This document shows, piece by piece, positions 1-9,794 of a stretch of 19,609 nucleotides of DNA. Origin of the DNA: Actinidia chinensis. Lineage: Eukaryota > Streptophyta > Magnoliopsida > Ericales > Actinidiaceae. The stretch's first letter is position 1, and each line of letters starts with the position of its first letter. Both the position numbers and the translations under genes were made by a program. The stretch covers positions 1 to 19,609 of the forward strand of contig VIGQ01001248.1 of assembly GCA_009663005.1 (NCBI GenBank), given 5' to 3'. The notes under the pieces were generated by a model that saw nothing but the letters and a program-made list of their open reading frames with translations, ran no database searches and was not told the origin of the DNA.

Positions 1-700
1 AAAAATTCACTACACATATTTTGCATTTGTTGATCCCAAAATATATCATCAACATATATTTGCACAATTATAAATCATCATTTTAATTTTGGTAATTAAG
101 GTAGTGTCTTTTTCCTCTTGTAAAGCCTTTTTCCAAAAGAAATCCACTTAATCTTTCATTCCCAAAATTCAGCTGTGGGGCTTGTTCAAGCCAACAATGC
201 TTTGGTCAATTTGAAAAACATATTTGGAATTCGTGATTTCAAAACTGGGTGGTTGTTCAACATAAACTTTTTTCAGAATGAGCCCATTTAAAGATGCACT
301 TTTGACATTCATTTGAAATAATTTAAAATCTTTTTATAGGAAGCAAAAGCTAATATCCTTCTTATAGCTTCAAGTCGAGCTACGGGGGCAAGGTTTTCTT
401 CATAGTCATTCTTCTTCCTTGGTTGAAACCTTGGGCTACTAATCTAGCTTTATTTTCTAATGAATAATGTCATTTTCATCTTTTTATTATGAAAACTCAT
501 TTTGTTCCAATAACTGACTATGTGTAGGTCTAGGAACCAATGTCCCAAACATTGTTTTCTTTCAAATTGGTTAGTTCTTCTTCCATGGCCATTAAACACA
601 CTCATCAGTTTCAGTTCTTCAATATTCTTAAGTGCATTTTCTAACAACAAAAGCCATGTTTTACACACTATTTCAATTGAATACCGTGTGATTCACCTGT
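1..700 (-). pseudogene. Ty1-copia reverse transcriptase, partial and frameshifted
   Basis: N-terminal and central reverse transcriptase domain of a copia pol polyprotein, the enzyme that copies retrotransposon RNA into DNA. On the minus strand, positions 45-56 encode the catalytic YVDD box, within the peptide VQIYVDDIFWDQQ and followed by an MCSEF-like stretch; this matches the family pattern YVDDIIFG...LCxEF. Upstream (about 120-300) there are pieces resembling the family's KALYGLKQAPRAWY segment, and 450-660 holds pieces of the region before it. The reading frame is broken several times, so no functional enzyme is encoded. The domain runs off the left edge, so the rest of RT, RNase H and the 3' LTR lie outside the window. 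Domain order with the integrase at higher coordinates (INT before RT) shows copia rather than gypsy. Confidence is high for the family and low for exact limits. Confidence 0.85.
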
Positions 701-835
701 GAGGGTCACCTGAATTGATCAATAGGGGTGATCTTTTACAATCTCCAGATTTCAGGAATTGTTGATCTTGTTCAAGATGAGATGCATTTTTTTATACTTT
801 CTTCTTTATTAGAGTCTTGGATTTGGATCTTTTGA

Positions 836-896
836 TAATATTATTATTATTATTTTATGTAGTATTAATATCATCATCATTATCATCAATATTTTT
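836..896. repeat. TTA/ATC trinucleotide microsatellite
   Basis: A run of TTA-type triplets (about 836-856) is followed by ATC-type triplets (about 868-886). It lies in the low-constraint linker of copia pol between the integrase C-terminal part and reverse transcriptase. It is probably slippage expansion in a dead element. Confidence 0.7.
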
Positions 897-1300
897 TTAG
901 GTTTGAAAGAATCATTTCATCCAATGCCACATGTATAGATTTCTTCAATAGTTAAAGTTCTTTTGTTATAGACTCTATCAGCTTTTGGGCTTTAGTAATA
1001 TCCAAGAAATATCCTTTATCAGATTTAGCATCAAACTTCCCCACATTATCTTGTCATTGAGAATAAGCATTACACCAATACTTTGAAAAACCATAGTGGG
1101 TGTTCTTCCTTTTCAAGCTCGGAAGGAGTCTTTTCAGTTTTGATCCTAATGACTACACGATTTATAAATATACACAGCTGTATTTTACAGCTTCACCCAA
1201 AAATACTTATGTAAGTTATTTTCATGTAACATGGTTTCTAGCCATTTCTTTGAGAGATCTATTTTTACGTTCAACAGACTCCATTTTGTAAGGTTTTTTT
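880..1300 (-). pseudogene. Ty1-copia integrase, C-terminal part
   Basis: Continuation of the same minus-strand pol. Around 900-1060 the minus strand reads GKFDAKSDKGYFLDITKAQ and then a SIHVALDE-like segment. These match the copia post-integrase motif G-KFD-KSD-G-FLGYS and the later IHVxFDE motif. At 1222-1290 it encodes ESVERKNRSLKEMARN, equivalent to the conserved NGVVERKNRSLQEMAR segment that contains the third catalytic acidic residue of the DDE integrase core. Several frame changes separate these pieces. At its upstream side the domain is interrupted by a G-rich block, annotated separately. Confidence 0.85.
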
Positions 1301-1492
1301 GGGAGGGTGGGGGTTAGTGGTATGGGGGTGTTGGGGGGGGGGATTGGGTGGAGGCTAGGGTAGTGTTTGTGCGGGGGGGGCCAAGGAGTGGGGCGCAATG
1401 GGGGTTGGGTGGAGGGTGTGGGGGGGGAGGACGGAAGAGTGCTGGGAAAGTGAAGGGGGTATGCGGGGGGGACGGGGGGGGGGGGGGGATGT
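1300..1492. repeat. Guanine-rich low-complexity block inside integrase
   Basis: About 190 bp of the plus strand is almost entirely G with scattered T and A, including runs of 8-12 G (for example near 1335-1342, 1373-1380 and 1477-1488). On the minus strand it would encode a proline-rich stretch. It falls exactly between the integrase motifs APRTP-QQNG and VVERKNR: the minus strand reads HKNCYAPETS just upstream and ESVERKNRSL just downstream. Normal copia integrases have only a few residues there. It is therefore an insertion or expansion starting at proline codons, or possibly an assembly artefact. Confidence 0.8.
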
Positions 1493-2070
1493 TTCTGGTG
1501 CATAGCAGTTTTTGTGAAAAATCTTGATCATCACAATATTTTTCATATCTTGATTATCAACTCTCTACCTCTATCACTACGAATATTGTGATAGTGGCAA
1601 CTATTTTCATTTTTGTGCCTTTTTTAAAATTTTGTTCAATGAAATGTGTGCTTCATTTTTGTGAGTAGGATAATACCCATGTAAAACGTGAAAAATCATA
1701 ACAATTACAAATGCGTAAAATTTTCCACCAAGACTAGCAACCTACGGGGACGCAAACAAATCCATATGCAGGCAGTTGAGTGGTCTAGATTGTGGAAATA
1801 TATTTCTTTCTTTAAAAAAGATCTTTTATGTTTGCTATCCCTAGTTGACATGCCTCACAATTTTATCTTAACAAACTTGATTTTTTAGGTTAAACCTTTA
1901 ACTAAATCATGCTTATTCCTTTATGAAGTAAATCCATGCTAGCAGTCCTAATTTTCGATGCCATAACCAGCTATTTTCATTTATAACAGGCAAGACTTTA
2001 ACCTCTTGACCTAAACTAGACTATCAAAGTCAGGTATATACATTTTCAGTTTAGATGCAATAAATAATAT
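1493..2070 (-). pseudogene. Ty1-copia integrase, zinc-binding and N-terminal core part
   Basis: Minus-strand copia integrase remains. At about 1800-1900 the translation reads NLKNQVC then DKIVRHVN, degenerate but alignable to the family's pre-integrase zinc motif around VCDACQ-GK. It is followed by FFKKEIYFHNLDHSTACIWI, equivalent to the family motif SRPLELLHMDLFGP that opens the catalytic core. At 1497-1545 the reading IKIFHKNCYAPET corresponds to the segment ending in SAPRTP before the G-rich insert. Stops and frameshifts are frequent. The zinc-ligand cysteines are only partly kept, so this is a dead gene. Confidence 0.8.
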
Positions 2071-2160
2071 TTTAATCATTAAGAAGGCAGCGTACTTATG
2101 CATTTATTTTTATCAATGTAACCTTATAGTTTTTATTATAAAAAATATTGCTTATACTTA

Positions 2161-2530
2161 TTAGATTATGTTTAAGGCCATCAACAAGTAAAACATTTTC
2201 AATGCAAGATGAAGAGCCATTTCAATATTTCCAACCCCCATAAGTTTACCTCTTGAGTTAGCACCAAATGTGAACAAATCCTCCATTCCTTGGTGTGAAA
2301 GATGAAAGTTTGACTTGTCTCCCGTCATATGTCTTGAGCAAGGCTGTCCATGAACCATTTGTTTCAAGCTCCCATAATACTTGAGACCATACCTCCTACA
2401 AAATAAACTCACTACTCTTTTTGGTACCCCAAATTTTCTTGGGTCCATGAGGTGCATTTTAAGTACATTTTTTTGTTTTGGGTATCCAAACCTTCGATTG
2501 TTCCAATGGTTATAATTTTAGGATTTAATC
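2161..2530 (-). pseudogene. Ty1-copia protease/pre-integrase region
   Basis: A minus-strand open stretch of 98 codons (2161-2457). It contains PCSRHMTGDKSNFHLS, then FTFGANSRGKLMGVGNIEMA and NVLLVDG-like text (read here as KMFYLLMALN). These match the copia segment GCSRHMTGDKS...VTFGDNSKGKIIGVGNIG...ENVLLVDGL. Just upstream is RFGYPKQKN and MDPRKFGVPKRV, resembling the linker ending in WVPK. This is the best-preserved part of the element, but it has no usable start and is broken on both sides. The exact DSGCSRH protease aspartate context is not intact here (the sequence has HGQPCSRH). Confidence 0.85.
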
Positions 2531-3060
2531 CTTATAGTTTATCTTGTAAAAAGTTTTCTTCATAGCAGCATCTATAATATGTTCATTCTTCCACATGAAT
2601 TGGCAAGTCGTGATGCAGAATTTAAGCATGATTCTTTATCAAAAAGTTTTTATAATATTTGTTTATTTTTAGGGGCATATCCTAAACCTTCCTTATTGAA
2701 GACACACCTTTGTCTCCATTAGCATATCTAAATTTTTCTTTGCATTTATTAAATTTTGCTAAAATTTTATTTAAGTCTTAATGGTTTCTTTAGCCTGTAT
2801 TTTTCTTCTCTATATTCATTGACGAATAAAATCTGAAGGTCAGATTATTATTATTTTTGAGTAATTTTCATTTTCATTTTTCAAAGTAGCTATCTCATTC
2901 AAAAATTCCGTTTCTTTCCTTTTTAAGAGTTATGTAATTTAGTATGGAATTTTTATAGTATTTTCACATAACTTCATCAAGACTCTGAATTCTCTAAGAA
3001 GGTAATTCATCATCAGTTATCAAAATACTTACCTCATCTCATTTTGCCATTGGCAAAATT
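2531..3060 (-). pseudogene. Copia gag C-terminal linker
   Basis: Decayed minus-strand sequence between the gag zinc knuckle and the protease. Around 2740-2780 it reads ILAKFNKCKEKF, which resembles the F-KFNKGKE-LE segment found in gag C-terminal regions of some plant copia lineages (Sire-like as I remember them). The remainder shows lysine/glutamate-rich, coiled-coil-like composition with many stops. No separate gene is seen. Confidence 0.55.
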
Positions 3061-3067
3061 ATTCATC

Positions 3068-4090
3068 TCATTTTGCTCTCCTCTTGTTCTGATTTCGGTC
3101 CTTCTGAATGATTCTCAAGTTCCCCTTTAATGCTTTTCTTTTGAATTTTTTTCCTTCCTTCTTAAGGGCTAGGGCAATCGATTTATATGTTTCAGGCTTG
3201 TGGCAACTCGAAGCAATTGGAGGATCCTTTTTGCTTGGTTCGCCGTAAGGAGTCTCTTTCATATTATACTTCCTTATTGAATGTCCTTCTCCTTTTCTCC
3301 TAAAACCTTTGATCATTTTTGTGAGAAGTGGCCATTTCTTTATCGTCGTAATTTCCTCGTCTTTTCCTCACTTTCTTGGATGAGAGGATTTGGTGCGAGA
3401 CTTCTTTTGGGCTTTACTTCTTCTCTCGTGCCTCAACATGATCTCATGGTCATGAGTGAACCCAAAATTTCATCAAGACTCATCGTTGTGAGATCTTTAG
3501 CTTCTTCAATAGCTGACTTTTGCATCCCAATGTCTTGGCAAGACCGAAGAATTTTCTCACATTTTTTTTCCACATTAGTATAACATTTGCCAAGAAGATT
3601 TTTAATGATTTATAATATTAGTAAATCTAGTAACATTTCAAAATAGATTCTTCAGATTCATACAAAATAATTCTACTCTGAACTAACCCTACTGATTTTA
3701 GATTCTTTACTCGATTTGTACTCATAAGTTCCTTCAAGTTTATCCCATATTTCTTTTCGATTCGCAGGCAGAGATTCGGTTAAACTCATTTGCATCTAAA
3801 TTCACAATCTAACATATTTATAGCTGTGGCATTAAGTTTGAATTAGCGTGAATCATCTTTATCCGATTCTTCCTCAGTTTTATACTTTTGTCTTATCACT
3901 AGTTTCGTGGGAATATAGGGAACCAGCCCTAATGATTTTTTCAAGCCTCATAATCCAAGTTTGAATGTAATTTCCTCATCCTATTCTTCCAATATGTATA
4001 ATGATTTCCCATTAATAAAGTGAGGCCTATTTGAGGAGTGTCCTTCAGCGAATCATTCCATTTGTGTTTGCCATATAGTAACCTCTTGGG
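3068..4090 (-). pseudogene. Ty1-copia gag capsid/nucleocapsid
   Basis: Capsid-nucleocapsid gene of the element. From the N terminus (about 4080 downward) the minus strand reads GNHYTYWKNRMRKLHSNLDY, matching the gag start motif of the form FNGxNYTYWKxRMRxxIQSLDYEAW. Frameshifted parts of the UBN2-type capsid domain follow at about 3590-3760 (WDKL...GTNRVK equivalents). The segment KVRKILRSCQDIGMQKSAIE, then AKDLTTMSLDEILGSLM, lies at about 3440-3580. A degenerate zinc knuckle (CHKPETYKSIALALKKE, expected CxKPGHIKxDCPLLKKE) is at about 3180-3220; the first and last cysteines are lost. Several frameshifts and stops are present. Gag is normally RNA-binding and forms the virus-like particle. Confidence 0.85.
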
Positions 4091-4117
4091 ATGTTAAGCC
4101 AAATATTAGAGGTTAGT

Positions 4118-4130
4118 GCTTCTGATACAA
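4118..4130 (-). other. Primer binding site (initiator Met tRNA type)
   Basis: The minus strand reads TTGTATCAGAAGC, close to TGGTATCAGAGC, the complement of the 3' end of plant initiator methionine tRNA used by many copia elements. It sits directly inside the 5' LTR, separated from the LTR end by an expanded run of 12 A on the minus strand (4131-4142). It confirms that 4143 is the inner end of the 5' LTR and that the element points to lower coordinates. Confidence 0.75.
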
Positions 4131-4142
4131 TTTTTTTTTTTT

Positions 4143-5229
4143 TGTTGCCCAGATAATCAACCCTAGAGGTGGTAATAGGTTGTTGCAACGTTTCTTTAAT
4201 AAAAATTAACTGAATTAAAAACAGTATGATGCAATAATATGACAAGCACCATAATAAAAGATAGGGAGAGAGATTCAAACTCGGCGATTTATAGCGGTTC
4301 TGTCTACCTATTACGCCACTCCAACAGCCATCACCACTGAAGATTTCATCCACTATCCAACTCCGTACTGGTGGAGTTCAACCTTTACACGTCAGAGCAC
4401 ACCACTCTTCTTTCACAAGGGGTGAAAATCCCCTTCACAACTCACAGGTCCACCAACCCCAAGGGTCACACCACCCCTTGATCAATCAACTATTGATAGG
4501 ATTTTGAGATTTCTCTCACAATAACAATTTTCTTTTTGAGAAGATATACAAATGAGGGATTTTACAATGATATCTCTCACTAGAACTCTTGTATGAATTA
4601 AACTGAAAGGCGCAAGGAATTGAAGGAAGTATGGCTCTGAGTTTCTAAGCTGTGTTTTCTCACTTGATTGTCTTATCAAAGAAGTTAAGTATATGTATTA
4701 TAGGCCTTAGCAAGAATATAACCTTTGGAAGGAATTTGAAATTGGCTACCCAATTTTTCAAATTTGAAATCACATTTTCAAAGTCAGAAATTGTTGCTAT
4801 CCAAATTCCAAAAGTTGCAACTACATTTTCAAAGTCATAAATTATTCTACCATTTTTCAAGTGCAATCACATTTTCAAAGTCGAAATTGTTTGTCTTAAC
4901 AATTTTTCAAACTTGGAATCAAATTTTCAAGTTCAAAATTGTTGTTAAGCATATTTTTCAAATTTGGAATCAAATTTTCAAAATCAGAAATTGTTGCTAG
5001 TATATTTTGCAAATTTGGAATCAAATTTTCAAAGTCAGTAATTGTGCTAGCATATTGTTTAAATTGGAAATCAAATTTTCAAAGTCAGAATTGTTGCTGC
5101 CATATTTTCAAAATTCAATCACTTCAAAATCAAAAATTATTGCTAGCTAAGTTTTCAATACTTGAAATGAAATTTCAAAGACAAGATTATTGCTAGCACA
5201 TTTTTAAAAATTAAGTTTTAATGCACTTG

Positions 5230-5262
<33 letters not shown>

Positions 5263-5528
5263 TTGTAGGAGTCTCAAGAATTTAACCATACAAGAGCCTT
5301 TACAAAAATACTCTAATGAAAATTCTTCATTCTTGAAATCATCAGTGCTTGAAGGCTTCGGTGATTTGCCCAGTCCAAATATCTTCGATTATTTTGCCTC
5401 CTGAGAAATGTGCTTGAATGTTTATTGAACTATCATACTTGAATTAAATACATTAGGAGCAATAAGATAGGAATTTGGTATCATCAAAATATTTGCAACA
5501 TAATCGGATTGATGCCATAGGGCTAACA
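4143..5528 (-). mobile_element. 5' LTR of the minus-strand Ty1-copia element
   Basis: The plus strand starts TGTTGCCC (4143) and ends GGGCTAACA (5528). This is a near-perfect short inverted repeat with the TG...CA ends expected of an LTR, giving about 1386 bp. A primer binding site lies just inside the 4143 end. The outer end at 5528 coincides with the point where similarity to the other inverted-repeat arm (ending near 15671) begins, supporting it as the insertion junction. The predicted 5-bp target duplication at this side is AAATT (5529-5533). An alternative outer end is TGCAACA at 5500, which I consider weaker. An internal tandem array is annotated separately. Confidence 0.75.
4740..5215. 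repeat. ~51-bp tandem repeat array in the LTR (about nine units)
   Basis: The plus strand repeats a unit close to TTTGGAATCAAATTTTCAAA followed by GTCAGAAATTGTTGCTAGCATATTTTTCAAA. Successive units start near 4758, 4809, 4860, 4910, 4961, 5012, 5063, 5113 and 5159. Most are 50-51 bp; the last ones are degenerate. Because 51 is a multiple of three, the array is open in several frames and gives repeated peptides such as FKFGIKFSKSEIV, which I do not take to be real proteins. Adjacent central units (4910-5063) are the most alike, as expected for recent unequal exchange or slippage. Confidence 0.85.
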
Positions 5529-5693
5529 AATTCAAACCTTTCTCAAGAAACTCCCCCCCCCCCTGGAATTTGATATAATCATTAATTCATTTTAAAACCC
5601 ACTTTGAGACCTCATCAATTTGCATCTCCTTATCTGTTGCCATTATGCACCAGAATACAGTCTAAAGGACAAAAAGTTGTGATGCCCCCCAGT

Positions 5694-7027
5694 CTGCAGC
5701 TCAAAATCCATTTCCCCTTTGATTCAATTATGTCCATGTCCCTTTGCCTCACTGGGATAATATAAGTGTCCTGCTTTGTGCCCAAACTAACTAACTCAAT
5801 CAAGCAACCTGAGGAGGTAAGGCCTCATCCAAAAGAGACTGAACCGTTAAATTGTGAGCGCACTCTGCTTCATTCCTAAAACATAAGCCAGTCGTTCCGG
5901 CGTTATGACATTCCCTCCCTGCCCTGCATCCAAACTTCGGAAATCTCCCATGTTGCATCTTAACCTGCCTCTATGATCATCCGTTGTGAGCACATCTCCA
6001 TATCGTTATATAACATTCTCTTTATCATTTTTTACTGGACATGTTTGCAATTCCTTAGGCCATACTGAATCCATCTCTTATTTGGCCTACCTCGATCTCA
6101 TAAATTTTTGCTTGATACATTCATTGATTTTATTCATTCTACTAGCAATCTGGAACCTCAGACCTTTGGTCTTCCACTTTTTTTCCCTTATTCTTTTTTT
6201 CTCCCTCTAAGTTTTGCTGAACTTGCATTCTTTGTTAGTTTTAGTTATGCTCTTGTAAGTCTGTCCATGTGTATACTCGAACAAAGATTTTTGTTTTCTA
6301 TGACTACAATTCTTTGGATTGTTATTTCCTAGTTGTAGTGATACTTTCCATGTTCAAATGGCTATTTATCAAATTCTTATTGTCCCTTCCCCTGCCCTGA
6401 GACAGGATCAATTTCCCTTGGTTAGAAACATTTTTTGTTCATATTGAAAGACCATATGTCCCTCTTTTGTCCTCTAACCACCATATAACGCAGTTGTGTA
6501 CCGAGAGCAGGAGTTGAGCTATGCTCTCATTCTAGATTTAGGTTTTTCATAGGATTATGTTTTTTTCGTTATGCCCTCATGGGTCCCTAATTTGGAAACC
6601 TTGGAGTAAGCTCTTACCCACACTGATTGCCTTTATGACGACTGAAGATAATATAACTATAATCTTGGTGCAATGTAGATTACATTTCTCTTATTCTCCA
6701 TTCAACTTGAAATTTTGGAAAGCATTGTAAGTCCCTACACGCAGGAATGGTCTAAAATATGCTTGTAGAGAAGTTACGGGCCTATCAATCTATTTTTTAT
6801 AAATTCATATCTCAGTATGTTTTCTTTTTTTTTATTACTAGCAGAAGCCCGTGCTATGCACGATGGCAAAGTTAAAAAAATAAAATAAGTAGAACCCTTG
6901 TAAATATTTTTTTATTTAAAATAAAAAGTTGTGAAAATATAGATTTATGGAATTGGAAACAAAAAAATAGGCATGGATCTTTTCTTTTTATCATAAATCT
7001 AAGAATAATTAATAGATATTAGGTTTT
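5694..7027. other. Left-arm-only block, about 1.33 kb, no gene recognised
   Basis: In the right arm the text homologous to 5680-5693 (CCCCCAGTC) joins directly to the text homologous to 7028 onward (CTTTTTGTGATTGTTTGAGC). So this block was either inserted here or deleted there. It contains short hydrophobic open stretches near 5986-6332 that resemble no protein I know, T-rich runs, and a Helitron-like 3' end at 6838. I find no convincing coding signal or retrotransposon domain. Confidence 0.7.
6838..7015 (-). mobile_element. Candidate minus-strand Helitron 3' end
   Basis: On the minus strand the sequence ends CGTGCATAGCACGGGCTTCTGCTAG followed by T. This is a hairpin with CGTGC/GCACG arms, then a short spacer and a CTAG terminus, as in plant Helitrons, with the host T after it. 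The hairpin is at about 6849-6862 and CTAG at 6838-6841. Body sequence runs to higher coordinates. A possible start TCTATTAATTATTC preceded by A lies near 7015, which would give a very short element. Another TC start preceded by A is near 6945. The 3' end is reasonable; the 5' end is a guess. Confidence 0.45.
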
Positions 7028-7574
7028 CTTTTTGTGATTGTTTGAGCTAGTCAATAATTTTTAAAATAAATCTTTATTAAAAATTCAAAAAATTAAGTTT
7101 TCTCTTTACGACTGAGTTTTTTTTTTTTATGTTGTTAAAAATGATATTGAATGGAACTCTTCAAATTTGACAAAATAATTGACTTGTCCTCCTTTCCATG
7201 AACTTTGTAATGTTACTCAATTAAGAAAATTGAAGAATTCTTCCATGGTATGCGGTGTATACAGCTAGGTTTAGGATTGCTTTAGAGAATGTGGTTCTTT
7301 TCCATACTGTGTTTAAAATAATCAATGTCCAGAAGCACCAACAATAGTTTCTAGCAATGTTTTTTAAATAAAAATAAAAAAAAATTGATATGGTATAGAT
7401 TAACATACTTTCTATTTAAGACAAACTTTATTGAGATACTATTAAGAAGACATCCAATTAACATTACTAAAGGAAACGTTGCTCTAGACTAAAAAACTTA
7501 TCTGCAATAAATAGTGTATAAGGAGTATTCTCTTGAGAATTGTAATCAAATTACCCATTTGTTTCCACTCAGGT

Positions 7575-8600
7575 GAAGAGGCAAAACTCAGAGGAAAGCT
7601 TGACTCAGTGGACTACTGGGATTGCCGAGGTTCAACTCTCCATTGAGTATGGCCAGTCCTATCCTATTGTGGCAAAACATGATTGAGTTTCCACTTAGTG
7701 ATTGCATCTCAGTTTTTTTAATTGTTTTAAAGATTACAAGAAAAAGAAATAGGGATTGGCTGGCAAGAAAGTCTATTATGTTGAGACAACCTTCATGTGT
7801 ATGGTCTTGTAAGATTTGAAAGATGGGGAAGTAAAATTGTTTTCTTGTTTTTGTAGATCACCATAGACCATCTTCTCTACTTATCTGTTTAGAGATTTTA
7901 TTTCGTTGATTCTAATGATTACAAAGACAAGCTTAGAAACATTGAGAAAATAGAGTATGTTAAAAAGCTCCTACAGGAAAAACAGCTAACTGGTCGAATT
8001 AAAACAGAATCTAGCATTCCCTCAAGTTCCAGTGCAAATTATTTTCAACATGGCAGAGACTATGCTAAAAAACTACGAAGAGGTTGCTTACAGATACATC
8101 TTGCTATCCATTCCCTTTGTACTACTAAACTACTGTATACATTTTCTAGTTTCCCAAACCTTCCTACCAGACTTGGCTTGCATTTGTAGGGTAGTCTGGA
8201 TATCTCGTGTCCCTACTTTCCGCTAACATCAACATATTTTCTGCACTAATGCGCCTACTTCAATTACATATTTTAGTACTATCACATATTTTGCTAATAG
8301 TTCTACTACCATATTATTTTCAGATTGATGAGGTTAATAGTTTCACATAGACATTTATTTCTAGCTTTTATTCTTGTCCCTTGTATATGACTTCCTTGAA
8401 TTCAAAAAATAATTCTTGCAAACCATCCTGAGCTATACAAGGAGAGGGGCAGAGGGACAATGGTCTAGAATCTACATCGAGGATTTGGTAGAGATGTAGC
8501 TCACGTTGGAGCGCTTTCGCAAATAAGAACGGCATCGTGTGATGCGAAGATAGCATGGAAACTGAGTATTTGATTGTTACTATTATTCCAGTGCTAGTAC
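7575..8600 (+). pseudogene. Unidentified gene fragment with intron-like borders (left-arm copy)
   Basis: Pieces that look like exons of one unknown plant gene. A polypyrimidine tract and acceptor (TTTCCACTCAG, ending about 7573) precede a stretch encoding EEAKLRGKLDSVDYWDCRGS. A stretch at about 7910-8100 encodes DYKDKLRNIEKIEYVKKLLQ and then EKQLTGRIKTESSIPSSSSA, charged and helix-like. A third piece at about 8410-8440 reads LANHPELYKERG and is then frameshifted. The corresponding right-arm copy keeps the third piece open to a stop. I do not recognise the family. The existence of a coding origin is an inference from low stop density, splice-like borders and conservation between the two arms. 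It is not a working gene. Confidence 0.4.
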
Positions 8601-8708
8601 AATACAATTGATGTAAGGGAGTCTCTATGTCGGATGGCTTATATGGAATGATTTATAAAGTGTATTACATTCTGAAAATTGGTGTGTGTAAGATTGCCAA
8701 TTCTGAAA

Positions 8709-8725
8709 ACCCCCCCCCCCCCCCC
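8709..8725. repeat. Poly-C tract
   Basis: About 17 consecutive C on the plus strand in the left arm. The right arm at the matching place (about 13905-13920 on the opposite strand) has ordinary mixed sequence, so the tract arose in this copy only or is a sequencing artefact. Confidence 0.8.
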
Positions 8726-9360
8726 TTTTTCTCGCAGTCTGGAATTCATGGATTTAATCAAATTTCCATGATCATGGTCTTTTTAATGATTGGAACCTTA
8801 ATGGACGATTTGTAGTCTTTTCTCGGGAAAATGGTCCTAGGTGAAAAATATAGATCTCAGGTTTTCAGATGTTTCTTTTAAGAGGAATCCTTATATCGCC
8901 ACAGATGCCTCTCACTGAGAGATTAATAATTCTAGTTGTACCACAATTACTCCAAAAGAATGAAACTCATAATAGTTTCTTTCTCTCTTTCGTTTGCCAA
9001 AAACTTGCCCTATAGGTTGTAACATGGTCCCACGTTATGACACAGTATGCTAGATTTCTTATTATACAAAGTAAAATTAAACCCCAATTCAACCCATTTT
9101 AAGCCCTAAACCCCTGTTTACCAATTAAATCTTTCAAGTTGAAATCGAACATATGAAACGACTCCTTCAATAATTAACAACAAACAAAAAAAAATCAGGC
9201 ATCCTGTGTGGCTTCCTTGGATTATGACAATATAGAAATCAAATAATAAAAAAAGTTGAGAGGTAATATTCAAGAGATGGATACAAAGGATGATTGTTAA
9301 ACAGTTTAGAACTCCATTCCACTCCGCTCCTAATTATAATCCAAATCGTGGGGTTTGATT

Positions 9361-9392
9361 CTACTCTACTCCTACTCCTACTCCTACTCCTG
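9361..9392. repeat. CTACTC-type microsatellite shared by both arms
   Basis: Repeated CTACTC/CTCCTA units. The reverse complement (AGGAGT units) occurs at about 13233-13260 in the right arm, so the tract predates the inverted duplication or was copied with it. Confidence 0.75.
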
Positions 9393-9794
9393 ATAGAACC
9401 CATGCATGGGGATTAATGGATTTGTTTCTTAACATGAATTACATTACACATACTTTATAGAGAAAACCCATAACTAACTACCTATCTATATTATAAATCA
9501 GGACTGTTTGAATTCAAAATCTATCTCTCGCTATCTCTACGCTCAATCCATTGAGTTGATCCAACGGTTCAGATTTCACCTTAAATTATTTTTTCCTCGC
9601 CCAAAACATCTACTTTTCATTTCTCTCCCCCATCACTTTCACTTTCTTTCTTCCATCATAACTCTCACTCCTCGACTCCTCCTCTCTAACTCTCAACGGG
9701 TCTCCTCTGTAAGCCTCCCATCCCGCTCACTTTCACGGAACCCCTTTCTTCCTTTTTTTTAATACCGCCTCCCCGCCTTATATATTCTTTTTTT

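Noticed and set aside
3281..3583. 100-codon plus-strand ORF
   Set aside because: It is the antisense shadow of the gag capsid segment, which is recognisable on the minus strand.
4740..5215. CRISPR-like array
   Set aside because: The units are contiguous ~51-bp tandem copies without unique spacers, lie in a plant LTR and have no cas genes nearby.
5491..5500. TTTGCAACA as the outer LTR end
   Set aside because: It would pair with TGTTGC at 4143, but GGGCTAACA at 5528 gives a longer terminal inverted repeat and coincides with the arm junction.
5986..6332. Overlapping ORFs of 74 codons, phenylalanine- and leucine-rich
   Set aside because: Length is within chance expectation for T-rich DNA. There is no recognisable family and no counterpart in the other arm to test constraint.
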